Notes: generated from the sequence alone by a model not told the origin. A stretch of DNA of 38,865 bases from Gammaproteobacteria bacterium (GCA_003646415.1 QNFS01000003.1:1-38865); one strand, 5' to 3'. Positions 1 through 13,952 are shown, counted from the stretch's first letter. Numbers and translations are program-made.

Positions 1-633
1 CCCCGGCAGGTTCAGGCCTTTGCCGCGGGGGGCGCCGGTGCCGACAAACACCGCATCGTATCCCTTGTTAAGTATTTCTTTAAGGCTATCGACTTCGATA
101 TCAAACGTACTGGTCACGCCCATGTCGAGAATATAGTTCACTTCCTCGTCCAACACCCCGACAGGCAGGCGAAAAGACGGAATCTGGCTGCGCATCATAC
201 CGCCACCGGCAAACTGGTTGTCGTAGATATCCAGGCGGTAACCCAATGGCGCCAGGCCTCGCGCCACTGTGAGCGAAGCGGGTCCCGCTCCGATCAAAGC
301 AATGCGTTTGCCGTTTTTCTTTTTCGGGATGGCGGGCAAGCGGTCAGTGATGTCGCCCTTGTTGTCCGCCGCCACTCGCTTGAGCCGGCAAATTGCCACC
401 GGTTCCTCTTCCACTCGCACACGACGGCACGCGGGCTCGCAAGGGCGGTCACAGGTGCGCCCCAGGATTCCCGGGAACACATTGGACTGCCAGTTGACCA
501 TGTAGGCGTCGCTGTAACGCTCCCCGGCGATCAGGCGAATGTACTCCGGCACCGGCGTATGCGCCGGACAAGCGTACTGGCAATCCACTACCTTGTGGAA
601 ATACTCAGGGTTCTTGATATCAGTCGGTTTCAC
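1..633 (-). CDS. FAD/NAD(P)-dependent oxidoreductase, glutamate synthase small-subunit (GltD)-like, N-terminal part; truncated by window edge
   Basis: Reverse strand from GTG at 633 reads (V)KPTDIKNPEYFHKVVDCQYACPAHTPVPEYIRLIAGERYSDAYMVNWQSNVFPGILGRTCDRPCEPACRR...GKRIALIGAGPASLTVARGLAPLGY: Cys clusters followed by a GxGPA dinucleotide-binding motif; open to base 1. Confidence 0.85.
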   Translation of the reverse strand, partial: MKPTDIKNPEYFHKVVDCQYACPAHTPVPEYIRLIAGERYSDAYMVNWQSNVFPGILGRTCDRPCEPACRRVRVEEEPVAICRLKRVAADNKGDITDRLPAIPKKKNGKRIALIGAGPASLTVARGLAPLGYRLDIYDNQFAGGGMMRSQIPSFRLPVGVLDEEVNYILDMGVTSTFDIEVDSLKEILNKGYDAVFVGTGAPRGKGLNLPG

Positions 634-791
634 TGGCGCTGCTCACTGTGTCATTTGTAATATTTAGGGCTGTGTGCAATATATGCATAAACGACAGAAT
701 TGTGTCACATGTCAGTAGGCTTTTCATTAGTGTGCGAGAGCAAATAATGTTATTTTTTCCAATACCTGACAGTAGAGGACAGGACTGGACA

Positions 792-3448
<2,657 letters not shown>

Positions 3449-4375
3449 TTAGCGCGCCTTGGCCAGCAGGCGCCGCTCCAGGTCGCGGATTTGCTGCCGG
3501 CAATGTTCCAGAGTCTGTCTGGTCAATACGCTGCGCGATTCATCCAGCACATCACCACCGAGATTGCGTGAGACCGCCTGGGCGGTCTCACGCATATAAT
3601 CAAAAGCCTTCATCATATCCTCAGGGCCCGGCAGCGTGAGAAAGAACACCAGACCCGGTGTATTCATATCTGCCATGTTGTCTATGTCAAACACACCCGG
3701 TTGCATCATATTGGCAACACTGAACTGGATCGCGCCACGGCCCGCTTCGAATTCATGCCGATGAAAAAAGTTCATATCGCCCAGACGCAGATCGCAGGCC
3801 AACAGGATATGCAGGATATCCGCACCACGAAACCCGTCCGATTTGCGCGCAACGACATTGAGCATAAATACTTCCGGGTCGATATCCCGGGGCAGCCTGG
3901 TGGCAGCTGTCTTCGTTTCTGGCTCCGGCGTGGCCGCGTCCCCTGCACCCATACCATCCAGCCAATCCATGTCCCCCAGGTCCTCGGCAGAATCCGTAGA
4001 GCTCATGCCAGTTACCAGTTCCACCTCATCCGATGGAGGTTGTTCAGTTTTTTTACCAACTGCAGGCGCTGTGGTGTCGTTCTGTTGTTCGCCCTGGTGC
4101 CTGCTTGCAGTGGGCGCAGGTGATTGATCGAAGCCTGCGGCTCGCAACAGGTCGCCGCGCTCAATTACCCGGGCGCCGCCATTGGGCAGCTCTTTAAGCC
4201 AGTCAATGTCGGTGTTACGCGCCGGCCCGGCGTCTTCGGTATCGACCAACTTCACCTTGACCCGTGAGCGGCGCTCATTGCGCACCCTTCGCCAGGCATC
4301 AAGTAACACGGCTGTTATCAGCAGAACCCCGATAACAACCATCCAATCACGTATTGTTAAATCCATCAATCCCAA
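3449..4375 (-). CDS. zipA: Cell division protein ZipA
   Basis: 308 aa; N-terminal TM segment, variable linker, C-terminal ZipA FtsZ-binding-like domain; located between smc and ligA as in many gammaproteobacteria. Confidence 0.9.
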   Translation of the reverse strand: MGLMDLTIRDWMVVIGVLLITAVLLDAWRRVRNERRSRVKVKLVDTEDAGPARNTDIDWLKELPNGGARVIERGDLLRAAGFDQSPAPTASRHQGEQQNDTTAPAVGKKTEQPPSDEVELVTGMSSTDSAEDLGDMDWLDGMGAGDAATPEPETKTAATRLPRDIDPEVFMLNVVARKSDGFRGADILHILLACDLRLGDMNFFHRHEFEAGRGAIQFSVANMMQPGVFDIDNMADMNTPGLVFFLTLPGPEDMMKAFDYMRETAQAVSRNLGGDVLDESRSVLTRQTLEHCRQQIRDLERRLLAKAR

Positions 4376-4395
4376 GCCGCTCTATCCCTTTGTTC

Positions 4396-7300
4396 TCAGC
4401 TCGCCGCCAGTTCTGCAGCCTCTTCCACATCCACCGACACCAGGCGCGATACACCCGGTTCGTGCATTGTTACACCCATCAGTTGATCGGCCAGTTCCAT
4501 AGAAATCTTGTTGTGCGTAATAAAGATGAACTGTACTTTCTCAGACATCTCTTTCACCAGTCGCACGTAGCGACCCGTATTGGCATCATCCAGCGGCGCA
4601 TCGACCTCGTCCAGAATACAGAACGGCGCCGGGTTAAGCTGGAAGATGGAAAAGACCAGTGCGATCGCGGTCAACGCTTTCTCGCCACCAGACAGCAAAT
4701 GGATTGTACTGTTCTTTTTACCGGGGGGGCGCGCCATGATCGAGATACCGGTATTGAGCAGGTCGTCTCCGGTCATTTCAAGGTAGGCGCTGCCGCCACC
4801 AAATACCCGGGGAAACAGGTCCTGCAAACCGACGTTCACCTTGTCGAAAGTATCCCGGAAGCGGTTGCGGGTTTCCTTGTCGATCTTGCGAATGGCGGAC
4901 TCAAGCGTCTCCAGTGCAGTTGCCAAATCCTCGTTCTGGGTATCCAGGTAGTTTTTGCGCTCGGACTGCAGGTCGTACTCGTCGATAGCCGCCAGGTTGA
5001 TCGGCCCCAGGCGCGCTATACGGTTGGCCATTTGCTCCAGTGAGCGCTGCCATTCAGGCTCGTTGGCGCCCTCGGGCATGGTCTGCAGTACATCTTCCAC
5101 CTGGTGTTCACTTTCAGTCAACTGCTTCGTGATGGTCTCGCGCTGAACCTGCAGGGACTCGTTGCCGATACGTTGCTGCTCCAGTTCGCTGCGCACAGTG
5201 TCAGAGCGGTGCTCGATGGCCGCGCGCTGCTGCTCCGCCTCGCGCAACTGATAATCCACATCGGCTACCTGTTGCCGCGCATCGCCAAGTTCGCCCTCGG
5301 CCTGCAAGCGCAAGTCCAGTTGCTCTTCCAACTGCGTTTGTAATTCTTCCAGCGGGTTGTCACTTTCGCTCAGGCTGACGCTCAGGCTGTCCCTGCGCTC
5401 ACGCAACTGGGCGACCTGCCGGTCCGTGCGCTCGATGGATTCTCGCATGGCATTGAGCTGGGCCTGCAGGGACTGGTGACGCATCGCGATCTGGTGCGCG
5501 CCATCTTTATCGTGGCGTGCCTTTTGTCTGGCTTTGTCCAAAGTGCCGCGCGTGCGGTCCCGGGCGGATAGCAAATCTTCACGGCGCCGGGAGTCTATTT
5601 CCATTGTCTCGATCGCAGCCGCCAGCAGTTGGCGCGACTCAGCCATCGCCTCCTGTTCCTGGCGGAATTGACCTCTTGACTCATCTATTTCAGCGTTGAT
5701 GCGTTCACGCCGTGCATTGATCTGTTCAATCTTGGCCCGATGGGCAGATAACTGCGCGCTGGCCTCAGCGTGCTGTCGTGTACTCGCCTGCAGCTCGCGC
5801 TGACAGTCCTGCCGCTGGGCTTCCAGATGCTTGATCGCATCCTGGGACTGCAGCAGAGCCTCCTCCAGTCGTGCCTCGCTCTGTCCTTCTGACTGCAGCC
5901 TCAACTCCAGGGATTCCAGTTCCTGCTGACGCTGGATGACCCCGCCCTGCTCATCCGCCAGGCGCGTGACCCGCAACCAGTTCGGCCCCAGCCACACACC
6001 ATCGCGGGTAATAATAGATTCGTGAGCGGCCAGCGAAGAGCGTTGCGCCATGGCCAGGCTCAAATCATCAGCGACACGCACACCTGACAACAGTGCGGCC
6101 GCCCCACCCGCGCTGTGAACCCTGGACGCCAGCAATTGTGATGACTGGTGCCCGTCGGCGCCGGATTCTATCAACAGCAGTTGGCCCTGCTCCAGATTGC
6201 CGAGCATGTGACCCAGCTGACCGATGTCATCGACACACACGGCCTGCAGGTAATCGCCCAGCACAGTTTCGACCGCCAACTGCCAACCATCGTCCACTTG
6301 CATCTGTTCCAGCAGGCGGGGCTTGTCGGCAATTTGCTGAGCCTGCAACCAATCACCCACCGCCTTGTTGCCATCTTCCATGGCCGCCTGTTGCAGGGCT
6401 TCCAGGGAAGCCTGGCGTCCACGCATTTGCTGCAACTGCGAGCGCACCTGGTTCAGCTCGGTAGATTGGCCGGTATTGCTGTCGCGGGTGGACGCCAGTG
6501 TCTGTAACAGGGTTTCACTACGACCTTCGAGCCCGGCCATGGTAAGTTCGACCTCAGCAACTTGCTCGCCCAATGCTTCGATCTCGGTATCCGCCGGGCC
6601 CGATGCCAGCTCCTGTTTCTCTTCTTCCAACTGCCGCGTGCGATTCGCAATACGCTGCAACACCTGCTCCAGGTGCTGGATGCGTGATTGCTGTACCTCG
6701 GACTGTTGCCGGGGCTGGGCCGCGTGCTGATTGAATTCATCCCACTGGTGCTGCCAGTTGTGCATGGCTTCTTCAGCCTGCAGCAAGGCCTCGGCGGACG
6801 CCTCCTCCACGGCCTGCAACATCTCCAGTTCCGGGGCGAGAGTTTCAATCTCCATTTCCCAGCTGACCAGCTTGTCACGATCATCGCCCAGATGGCTTTC
6901 GGACTCCGCAAGGTCGGCCCTGGTCTGCAGCAGATCCGCGTTCAGCTGGCGCCCGCGCTCCTGCTGGTGTTTGATGGTCTGCTCGATTCTGGTGACCTCG
7001 GACCCCAGGGAATAATAGGTGGCCTGCACCTTATTGAACACGTCGGTGCGTTCCGTGTGATCTACCCGGTGCTGCTCGATAGCGGTATCAACCCGCTGGT
7101 GCTCGGCGTGGACAGCTTCCAGCTTGACTTCCAGCTCACCTATCGCCTGGGTGGTGATCCTGATCTGCCTGTCCAGTTCCTGCCACTGCAAGGCCTGTAA
7201 CTGGGCCGTGAGATCGCGCTCCTGCGCTTTGAATTCGGTATATTTCTCCGCAGCCTGCGCCTGACGCTGCAGGTGCTGCAACTGGCGCTCGAGCTCATCG

Positions 7301-7893
7301 CGCAAATCGGTCAGTCGTTCGAGGTTTTCCCGGGTGCGGCGCATCCGGCTTTCAGTTTCCTTGCGTCGCTCCTTGTACTTGGAAATACCAGCCGCCTCCT
7401 CGACGAAGACGCGCAGTTCCTCGGGCTTGGATTCGATCAGGCGGCTGATCATACCCTGTTCGATAATGGCGTAGCTGCGCGGACCCAGGCCTGTACCCAG
7501 GAAAATATCGGTGATATCGCGGCGTCGGCATCGGGTGCCGTTGAGAAAGTATTCGGACTGGCCCTCGCGGACCACCAGGCGCCTGATGGAAATCTCGGCG
7601 TAGCTGGCGTATTCGCCACCGACACCGCCGTCACTGTTATCAAACACCAGCTCGATAGAGGCTTGCCCCACCGGCTGTCGATTAACCGAGCCGTTGAAGA
7701 TGACATCCGCCATGGACTCACCACGCAGATTCTTGGCGGAACTCTCCCCCATAACCCAACGCACAGCATCGATGATATTGGATTTTCCACAGCCATTGGG
7801 ACCGACCACGGCGCACATATTGCCTGGAAAATTGACCGTCGTGGGATCGACGAAGGACTTGAAACCCGCCAGCTTGATAGACTTTAGTCGCAT
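4396..7893 (-). CDS. smc: Chromosome segregation protein SMC
   Basis: 1165 aa; MRLKSIKLAGFKSFVDPTTV, Walker A GPNGCGKSN, long coiled coil, hinge, LLSGGEKALTAIAL signature, FCILDEVDAPLDD Walker B. Confidence 0.97.
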   Translation of the reverse strand: MRLKSIKLAGFKSFVDPTTVNFPGNMCAVVGPNGCGKSNIIDAVRWVMGESSAKNLRGESMADVIFNGSVNRQPVGQASIELVFDNSDGGVGGEYASYAEISIRRLVVREGQSEYFLNGTRCRRRDITDIFLGTGLGPRSYAIIEQGMISRLIESKPEELRVFVEEAAGISKYKERRKETESRMRRTRENLERLTDLRDELERQLQHLQRQAQAAEKYTEFKAQERDLTAQLQALQWQELDRQIRITTQAIGELEVKLEAVHAEHQRVDTAIEQHRVDHTERTDVFNKVQATYYSLGSEVTRIEQTIKHQQERGRQLNADLLQTRADLAESESHLGDDRDKLVSWEMEIETLAPELEMLQAVEEASAEALLQAEEAMHNWQHQWDEFNQHAAQPRQQSEVQQSRIQHLEQVLQRIANRTRQLEEEKQELASGPADTEIEALGEQVAEVELTMAGLEGRSETLLQTLASTRDSNTGQSTELNQVRSQLQQMRGRQASLEALQQAAMEDGNKAVGDWLQAQQIADKPRLLEQMQVDDGWQLAVETVLGDYLQAVCVDDIGQLGHMLGNLEQGQLLLIESGADGHQSSQLLASRVHSAGGAAALLSGVRVADDLSLAMAQRSSLAAHESIITRDGVWLGPNWLRVTRLADEQGGVIQRQQELESLELRLQSEGQSEARLEEALLQSQDAIKHLEAQRQDCQRELQASTRQHAEASAQLSAHRAKIEQINARRERINAEIDESRGQFRQEQEAMAESRQLLAAAIETMEIDSRRREDLLSARDRTRGTLDKARQKARHDKDGAHQIAMRHQSLQAQLNAMRESIERTDRQVAQLRERRDSLSVSLSESDNPLEELQTQLEEQLDLRLQAEGELGDARQQVADVDYQLREAEQQRAAIEHRSDTVRSELEQQRIGNESLQVQRETITKQLTESEHQVEDVLQTMPEGANEPEWQRSLEQMANRIARLGPINLAAIDEYDLQSERKNYLDTQNEDLATALETLESAIRKIDKETRNRFRDTFDKVNVGLQDLFPRVFGGGSAYLEMTGDDLLNTGISIMARPPGKKNSTIHLLSGGEKALTAIALVFSIFQLNPAPFCILDEVDAPLDDANTGRYVRLVKEMSEKVQFIFITHNKISMELADQLMGVTMHEPGVSRLVSVDVEEAAELAAS

Positions 7894-8018
7894 ATAACTT
7901 TAAGCATATACTGTATCTTGCTGTTTATTATAGGTTTATGCCGGTTTTTGCCAATTTTGCCCCGACACCGAAACACAAGATGTAGTGTATAGGCTTTAAT
8001 CGAGCAACACTATACCTG

Positions 8019-8246
8019 AACCTGAGAAAAGCGAAAAATTAGTTTTAAGGCAAAATACATACTTTTAGTACGCTGCATCGGCTCCGCTGCGCGGTAAGGG
8101 TGATGAAAGCTCCAGTGGCAGCTGCTTTCGGGAGTTCTTTGCCTTGCAAAGGCATGAAGTTTTAACTGAGCATAGCAAAGAACTCCCGGAGGCAGCGGGA
8201 CGCAGCATCTCCCGTCTGAAGTAAGCGCCATTCGGTTTCTAGGTTT
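8019..8246. repeat. Intergenic palindromic element (element C) with inner 14-bp perfect inverted repeat and terminus ggtttctaggtt
   Basis: cgggagttctttgc (8129-8142) vs gcaaagaactcccg (8175-8188); left end aacctgagaaaa and right end ggtttctaggttt are degenerate inverted termini. Confidence 0.7.
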
Positions 8247-8265
8247 AAAGTATTTTGGTCCGTAA

Positions 8266-9501
8266 TCAGCTGTCTTTGGCCCGCAGAACAATATCCAGTG
8301 GCTCAGTATCCATGGTGGGCGCCAGGGGTCCCACCTGTCCCAGCCAACTGGCACCGGCCTCCCCCGGGCGACCATCCCGGGACACCTGAACGATCACCAC
8401 GATAGACTCGGTTTCAGACAACTTCTGGCCCACCATGGAATTACTGTCATCCAGACGCAGGGTAATGGGCAGTTGGCTGCCCTGCAGCCGCTGCACAGCA
8501 ATTGGCATACGGCTGTCAGACGCGGCATTTCGCGCCAGTATGAACACCGTATCCGCAGGATTGACAGCGCCCCCTGCCGGGAGAACTACACGCACAGTAA
8601 CGCCCGCACTCGCCACAGCGGCCCCTGTTGCGGGCGCATCAGCAACCGTCCCGGCCGCATCGGTAGTTGACACGACCTCCGGTTGTCCGGCTACATCCAG
8701 TTGCTCCTGTGCGGTTCTAATCACGCTGGCGATCATTCGAGCGCTTTCAGAATCAGGGGTCTCAGTCGCCAGCAGCCTCTGCCAATACTCTATTGCCGCG
8801 CGATACTGTTGCTGCTCAAAGGAAGCCATCCCCAACAACCCCAACGCCGTACGCTGGTGTGGGTCAATGGCCAGGGCCTGTTCGGCCTGTAAACGGCCAG
8901 CCTCGTTCAATGTACGGCCGGCGGCGAGATATTCCGCCTGGGCCGCATAGGCCAGGGCCTGGGCATCCTGTGGCGCGTCCTGGGCCAGGGCGCCATAAGT
9001 CTGCGCCGCCCTCACATAATCCTGTTGGCCCATATAGTAACGGCCCAGCATTGCCACATAATGCTGGTTATCCGGGCGCTGCGCGGAACGGACCTCAATA
9101 TCGCGCATCAAGCGCTGCATGTCCTCGGGGGTAGTACTTTCATCAAGGCTCTCCAACTGACGCACAATCATCACATCGGGCGCGGCGCCAAGTACGTAGT
9201 ACAGGCTCGAAGAGGCAAGCGCTACCAGCGGCAGCAGAATCCACAAGGGAAATGAATGACTGGCTGCTGTACGCGAAACAACAGGCGCATGTTGCTGCTC
9301 ATCCTCGAGCAGACGCAACCTGGCATCATCGCGCAGTGCGTCGCCGCCCTCGCGGGCCAACTCTGCTTCGCGCAGTCGATACCACTGAAGATTGGCCCGC
9401 GCCAGGTCCTCATCAGCACCCCCCGGGCGCTTTTTGGGAAACAGGTAAAATAGTCCGCTGAGCAATACCAGGCCACCACAGGCAATGATAAACGTGGTCA
9501 A
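8266..9501 (-). CDS. ccmI: Cytochrome c-type biogenesis protein CcmI (CycH), TPR-containing
   Basis: 411 aa; N-terminal TM segments, TPR region, last gene of ccm operon. Confidence 0.93.
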   Translation of the reverse strand: MTTFIIACGGLVLLSGLFYLFPKKRPGGADEDLARANLQWYRLREAELAREGGDALRDDARLRLLEDEQQHAPVVSRTAASHSFPLWILLPLVALASSSLYYVLGAAPDVMIVRQLESLDESTTPEDMQRLMRDIEVRSAQRPDNQHYVAMLGRYYMGQQDYVRAAQTYGALAQDAPQDAQALAYAAQAEYLAAGRTLNEAGRLQAEQALAIDPHQRTALGLLGMASFEQQQYRAAIEYWQRLLATETPDSESARMIASVIRTAQEQLDVAGQPEVVSTTDAAGTVADAPATGAAVASAGVTVRVVLPAGGAVNPADTVFILARNAASDSRMPIAVQRLQGSQLPITLRLDDSNSMVGQKLSETESIVVIVQVSRDGRPGEAGASWLGQVGPLAPTMDTEPLDIVLRAKDS

Positions 9502-9977
9502 GAATCCTGCTCCGTTTTATCCAGAAGGGTCTGCAATTGCCGTTGTTCATCGGTGCTCAGTTGCTGCTCAGCCAGGGCGGAGCCGCCCCGGCGCGAGCGC
9601 AGGGTCAGAAAGGCAACGACCAGTCCGACCAGTAACAACAGTGCCGGAGCCAGCCACAGTATCGCGGTAGCGCCGCTGAAACGCGGGCGATAGCGCACAA
9701 ACTCACCATAGCGCGCCACCATATAATCCAGTATTTCCTCATCAGATGCACCCTGCTCAAGCTGCTGGTACAGGAGCTTGCGCAAGTCCTGGGCAATCGG
9801 CGCATTGGAGTCGGCGATATTCTGGTTCTGGCACTTGGGACAGCGCAGCTCAGTGCTTAGCTGCCGATAGCGCAATTCCAGTTCTGGATTACTGAACTCA
9901 TAGGTCTCGATAACAGCCACAGCCCGGCCCGCAACAAGTAGCAGAGCAAATACCAGGGTACAACGCAGAAAATTCAT
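9498..9977 (-). CDS. ccmH: Cytochrome c-type biogenesis protein CcmH
   Basis: 159 aa; signal peptide and LRCPKCQNQNIADSNAPIAQDLR motif. Confidence 0.96.
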   Translation of the reverse strand: MNFLRCTLVFALLLVAGRAVAVIETYEFSNPELELRYRQLSTELRCPKCQNQNIADSNAPIAQDLRKLLYQQLEQGASDEEILDYMVARYGEFVRYRPRFSGATAILWLAPALLLLVGLVVAFLTLRSRRGGSALAEQQLSTDEQRQLQTLLDKTEQDS

Positions 9978-10516
9978 TGGCTGGCGGCTCCCGCGTTCAG
10001 CTCCATATAAAGCGGCTCCAGGATGGTCCGCCAGACACGGTCATCCACCACTCCCACATGGCGATAGCGAATCACACCGGCGGCGTCCACCAGATAGGTT
10101 TCCGGCGCCCCGTAAACACCCAGATCCAGCCCCAGGGTCCCTTCCCGGTCGGCGATGTTTGCCACATAGGGGTTGCCCAGTTCATCCAGCCAGCGCAGGG
10201 CGTCGGCATCGTCGTCCTTGTAGTTAACACCGTAAATGGGGGTGCCCCGATCCGCGAGCACTTGCAGGTAGGGATGTTCCACGCGGCAGGACACACACCA
10301 GGTAGCCCACACGTTGAGCAGCACAACCCGGCCCACCACGTCATTGCGCGATATCAGCCGATCCTGCCCCAGGCTGGGCAACGTAAATTCCGGCAGCGGG
10401 TTATCGATCAGCGCCGAGGGCATCTCCCGCGGATCCAATTCCAGACCACGGAACAGGAACAGGGCCAGTACCGCGAACAGTACCAGCGGGACAAACAGCT
10501 TGAGTCTAGGCCCCAT
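9974..10516 (-). CDS. ccmG: Thiol:disulfide interchange protein DsbE/CcmG
   Basis: Start taken as ATG at 10516 ([22 protein letters not shown]...); WATWCVSC thioredoxin-like active site, GVYGAPETYLVD. Confidence 0.95.
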   Translation of the reverse strand: MGPRLKLFVPLVLFAVLALFLFRGLELDPREMPSALIDNPLPEFTLPSLGQDRLISRNDVVGRVVLLNVWATWCVSCRVEHPYLQVLADRGTPIYGVNYKDDDADALRWLDELGNPYVANIADREGTLGLDLGVYGAPETYLVDAAGVIRYRHVGVVDDRVWRTILEPLYMELNAGAASQ

Positions 10517-12482
10517 GTAAAGCCTCCCGGCCGGAAACACGCGCCGCACTGCGCTGGCGCCGATAACGCTTGTCCAGTGCGGTGGTAAATGCACCCAGGC
10601 CCATAAGAATGGCCCCCAGCCACATCCAGCGCACCATCGGCTTATAGTGCAAGCGCATGGCCCATGCGCCATCCTGGCCGATGGGCTCACCCATAGCCAC
10701 ATACAAGTCCCGAAACAGGCCGGCATCGATAGCGGCTTCGGTCATTACCGAGCCGGTGGCGAGGTAGCGGCGTTTCTGCGGCGCCAGGCTGGCGACCAGT
10801 TGTCCGTCGCGCAGCACCTCGAAGCGCGCCTCATCGGCTACAAAGTTGGGGCCGCGCACTGGCGCCAGTTCAATAAAGTGAAACTCATAACCGGCCAGCA
10901 CCTTACTGTCACCCGGACTCATTTTCAGGTCGTGCTCGATATTGTACTGACTGGTGGCCACAATGCCGGTCACACACGCAGCAAAGCCCAGGTGAGCCAA
11001 AAACATGCCCCAGTAGCTGGGCGTCACCCGGCGCAGCCCCCTGGTGAGACTGGCGGCGCTGCGCACCCGATACCACAGATCCTTGAGAAGGCCCAGCACC
11101 AGCCAGGCTGACAACACCACCGCCAGGGCGACCCATGTGTTGTAGTGCTCTCCCAACAGCGGGAAGGTGACGCCGCAAATCAGTGCGGCAACAGCCGGCA
11201 CGCCCAGTTCCGCTCGCCAGCGCTGCGGTGAGTCGCTCTTCCAGCGAGAGACCGGCCCCAGGCCCATAAAGGGCACCAGCAAGGCCATCAACGGCACAAA
11301 CACGGCGTTGAAATACGGCGGACCCACGGAATATTTGCCCTGCCCCAGCGCGTCCATGATCAGGGGAAAGAGTGTGCCGAATAATACGGTCAGGGTGGCC
11401 ACCAGGAAAAACACGTTGTTCAACAGCAACAGGGTTTCACGGGACACCCAGGCGAAACCGACCCGACTGCTCACCGCCGGCGCCCTGAAGGCGTACAGGA
11501 CAAGAGAACCGCCCACCACCACCGCCAGGAACAACAGGATGAAAAGCCCTCTGGCCGGATCTGTGGCGAAAGCATGCACGGAGGTGAGAACACCCGAGCG
11601 CACCATAAAGGTACCCAGCAGGCTCAGGGAAAAGGCGAAGATGGCCAGCAACAGCGTCCAGCTCTTGAACAGGCCGCGCTTCTCGGTAACAGCCAGGGAG
11701 TGTAGCAGTGCGGTGCCGGCCAGCCAGGGCATAAAGGAGGCGTTTTCAACCGGATCCCAGAACCACCAGCCGCCCCAACCCAGTTCATAATAGGCCCACC
11801 AGCTGCCGAGCATGATACCCAGGCTGAGAAAGCCCCAGGCCACATTGGTCCAGGGCCGCGACCAGCGCGCCCAGGATGCATCCAGGCGACCACCCAGCAA
11901 GGCCGCGATAGCGAAGGCGAAAGCTACGGAAAAGCCCACATAGCCCATATACAGAAGTGGCGGATGAATGATCAACCCGGGGTCCTGCAGCAGTGGATTG
12001 AGATCATTGCCATCGGCTGGCGCGCCGGGCAACAGACGTTCAAACGGGTTGGAGGTCAACAGGGAAAATGAGATAAAACCGACGCCCACCGCTCCCATTA
12101 CCGACAGCACACGGGACAATACCAGTAATGGCAGCTGCGAACTGAACAGGGCCACCGCTGATGTCCACAGGCACAGTATCAGAGCCCACAGCAATAAAGA
12201 GCCCTCGTGGTTACCCCATAGTGCGGAAAACTTGTAAATGGGAGGCAACAGGCTATTGCTGTTGGCCGCCACCACCTTCACCGAAAAATCATCCTGCAGA
12301 AAGGCGATGCTCAGGCAGGTGAAGCTGATACCAACAAAAACCAGCAGACCGATGGCCAGGCCGGGCGCCACTGCCATGGCCGCTGTATTGCGCTGCCAGG
12401 CGCCCCAGGCGGGAACCACCGCCAGAATCACGGCCAGGCACAGAGCCAGAATCAGGGCGAAGTGCCCGATCTCCGGAATCAT
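10506..12482 (-). CDS. ccmF: Heme lyase CcmF
   Basis: 658 aa polytopic; [19 protein letters not shown] (WWD motif). Confidence 0.97.
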   Translation of the reverse strand: MIPEIGHFALILALCLAVILAVVPAWGAWQRNTAAMAVAPGLAIGLLVFVGISFTCLSIAFLQDDFSVKVVAANSNSLLPPIYKFSALWGNHEGSLLLWALILCLWTSAVALFSSQLPLLVLSRVLSVMGAVGVGFISFSLLTSNPFERLLPGAPADGNDLNPLLQDPGLIIHPPLLYMGYVGFSVAFAFAIAALLGGRLDASWARWSRPWTNVAWGFLSLGIMLGSWWAYYELGWGGWWFWDPVENASFMPWLAGTALLHSLAVTEKRGLFKSWTLLLAIFAFSLSLLGTFMVRSGVLTSVHAFATDPARGLFILLFLAVVVGGSLVLYAFRAPAVSSRVGFAWVSRETLLLLNNVFFLVATLTVLFGTLFPLIMDALGQGKYSVGPPYFNAVFVPLMALLVPFMGLGPVSRWKSDSPQRWRAELGVPAVAALICGVTFPLLGEHYNTWVALAVVLSAWLVLGLLKDLWYRVRSAASLTRGLRRVTPSYWGMFLAHLGFAACVTGIVATSQYNIEHDLKMSPGDSKVLAGYEFHFIELAPVRGPNFVADEARFEVLRDGQLVASLAPQKRRYLATGSVMTEAAIDAGLFRDLYVAMGEPIGQDGAWAMRLHYKPMVRWMWLGAILMGLGAFTTALDKRYRRQRSAARVSGREALHGA

Positions 12483-12928
12483 TTGGCATTGCCTTTCTCA
12501 TCGTAGCCGGATTTCTCCAGCGCGTCGGCGACCTCCGGCGGCATATAGTTTTCATCGTGCTTGGCCAGCACTTCAGACGCCTGTAACACACCCTCTTCAT
12601 TCAACACGCCGGATGCCACCGCACCCTGCCCCTCGCCGAACAGATCCGGCAGAATACCCTCATAAACCACCGGCACTGTGGCCTCGTAATCGGTGAGTTC
12701 AAAGCGCACCGCCAGACTGTTATCACTGCGTTGCACACTGCCATCCACCACCATTCCGCCCACTCGAATCGGCTGGCCGACTGGCGCATTGCCCGCGGCA
12801 ATTTCCGCCGGGGGAAAGAACAAATTGATATTGCCACTGAGGGCGTACACCACCAGGCCGATAGCGGCGCTGGAGAACAGCACCACAAACAGCACCAGGT
12901 AGAGTCTCTGCTTCCTTATTGGGTGCAT
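12479..12928 (-). CDS. ccmE: Cytochrome c maturation heme chaperone CcmE
   Basis: 149 aa; [13 protein letters not shown]..., [31 protein letters not shown] heme-binding His/Tyr region. Confidence 0.97.
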   Translation of the reverse strand: MHPIRKQRLYLVLFVVLFSSAAIGLVVYALSGNINLFFPPAEIAAGNAPVGQPIRVGGMVVDGSVQRSDNSLAVRFELTDYEATVPVVYEGILPDLFGEGQGAVASGVLNEEGVLQASEVLAKHDENYMPPEVADALEKSGYDEKGNAK

Positions 12929-13128
12929 CAGGCTTCCTCTTTACTACTGTTGGGACCACCGCGTGACCGCTTCAGTTCCCCGGCCAACTGTCGCAGAAAT
13001 TTTTTGCGGCGGCGCCCGGGGGCGACAAGAATCGCCGCAATCACCAGGGTGGTAATCAGGTAAGCGCTCCAGACAAAGGCGCCGTGGCCGTCCATAGTGA
13101 GCAGCGCGTTGAAACTGTCAAAGTACAT
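12928..13128 (-). CDS. ccmD: Heme exporter protein CcmD
   Basis: 66 aa single-TM protein between ccmC and ccmE. Confidence 0.9.
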   Translation of the reverse strand: MYFDSFNALLTMDGHGAFVWSAYLITTLVIAAILVAPGRRRKKFLRQLAGELKRSRGGPNSSKEEA

Positions 13129-13874
13129 CAGACGGATTTCCCGGCCAGCGCGAGTTTTTTGACCCAGCTGGTTCTGGCCCCACGCTGCAGCAGTTCAGCA
13201 CGCATATTCATCAACAGGCAGCAGGTAAATAATGCATAAAATGACACAATCATCAGCAGCAAGGGGTACAGCATGCTGGTATCAATAGTGGAGTCGCCGG
13301 TAAACTTGATCGAGGCCGGCTGGTGCAAGCTGTACCACCAGTCCACCGATTTATAAATGATGGGGATATTCACCATGCCCACCAGGCATAATACGGCACA
13401 GGCTTTGCCCGCCGCCTCTTTGTTATCAAACGCCTCGTACAGGGCGATGACGCCCAGGTATAAAAATAGCAGGATCAACATGGAGGTGATGCGGGCATCC
13501 CACACCCACCAGGTACCCCAGGTCGGCTTGCCCCAGATAGCCCCGGTAATCAGTGCGATAAACGTCAGTGCGGCGCCGACAGATGCGGCGGATCTCATGG
13601 CCACGTCGGCCATTTTCATTTTCCAGATCAGGTTGATGGCTCCGGCGATAGCCATCACGTAATAACCGGCCAGGGCCACGACTGCCGCCGGCACATGGAT
13701 ATAGATGATGCGGTAGCTATTACCCTGGCGAAAATCCGGCGCGGTAAACAGCAGGCTCCAGGCCAGCCCCACCGCAAGGGCCACCAGCGTAATGGGCAGC
13801 AACCAGCGCAGGATGACGCCGGAAATGGAGTACAGCCAGGGGGGGGAACCGAGTTTATGGAAGAAGGACCACAT
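13128..13874 (-). CDS. ccmC: Heme exporter protein CcmC
   Basis: 248 aa; WGKPTWGTWWVWDARITSMLIL motif. Confidence 0.97.
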   Translation of the reverse strand: MWSFFHKLGSPPWLYSISGVILRWLLPITLVALAVGLAWSLLFTAPDFRQGNSYRIIYIHVPAAVVALAGYYVMAIAGAINLIWKMKMADVAMRSAASVGAALTFIALITGAIWGKPTWGTWWVWDARITSMLILLFLYLGVIALYEAFDNKEAAGKACAVLCLVGMVNIPIIYKSVDWWYSLHQPASIKFTGDSTIDTSMLYPLLLMIVSFYALFTCCLLMNMRAELLQRGARTSWVKKLALAGKSV

Positions 13875-13952
13875 AGCGGCGGCAATTATACAGTGAGGGG
13901 AGCGCTGGACAACTGAAACTCCAGTTTGTGCTTGATTTGGATCATGATGTAG

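Noticed and set aside
10517-10726. N-terminal extension of ccmG in the ORF track (start 10726)
   Set aside because: The extension lies within ccmF coding sequence; the internal ATG at 10516 starts a normal signal anchor, so the shorter protein is preferred.
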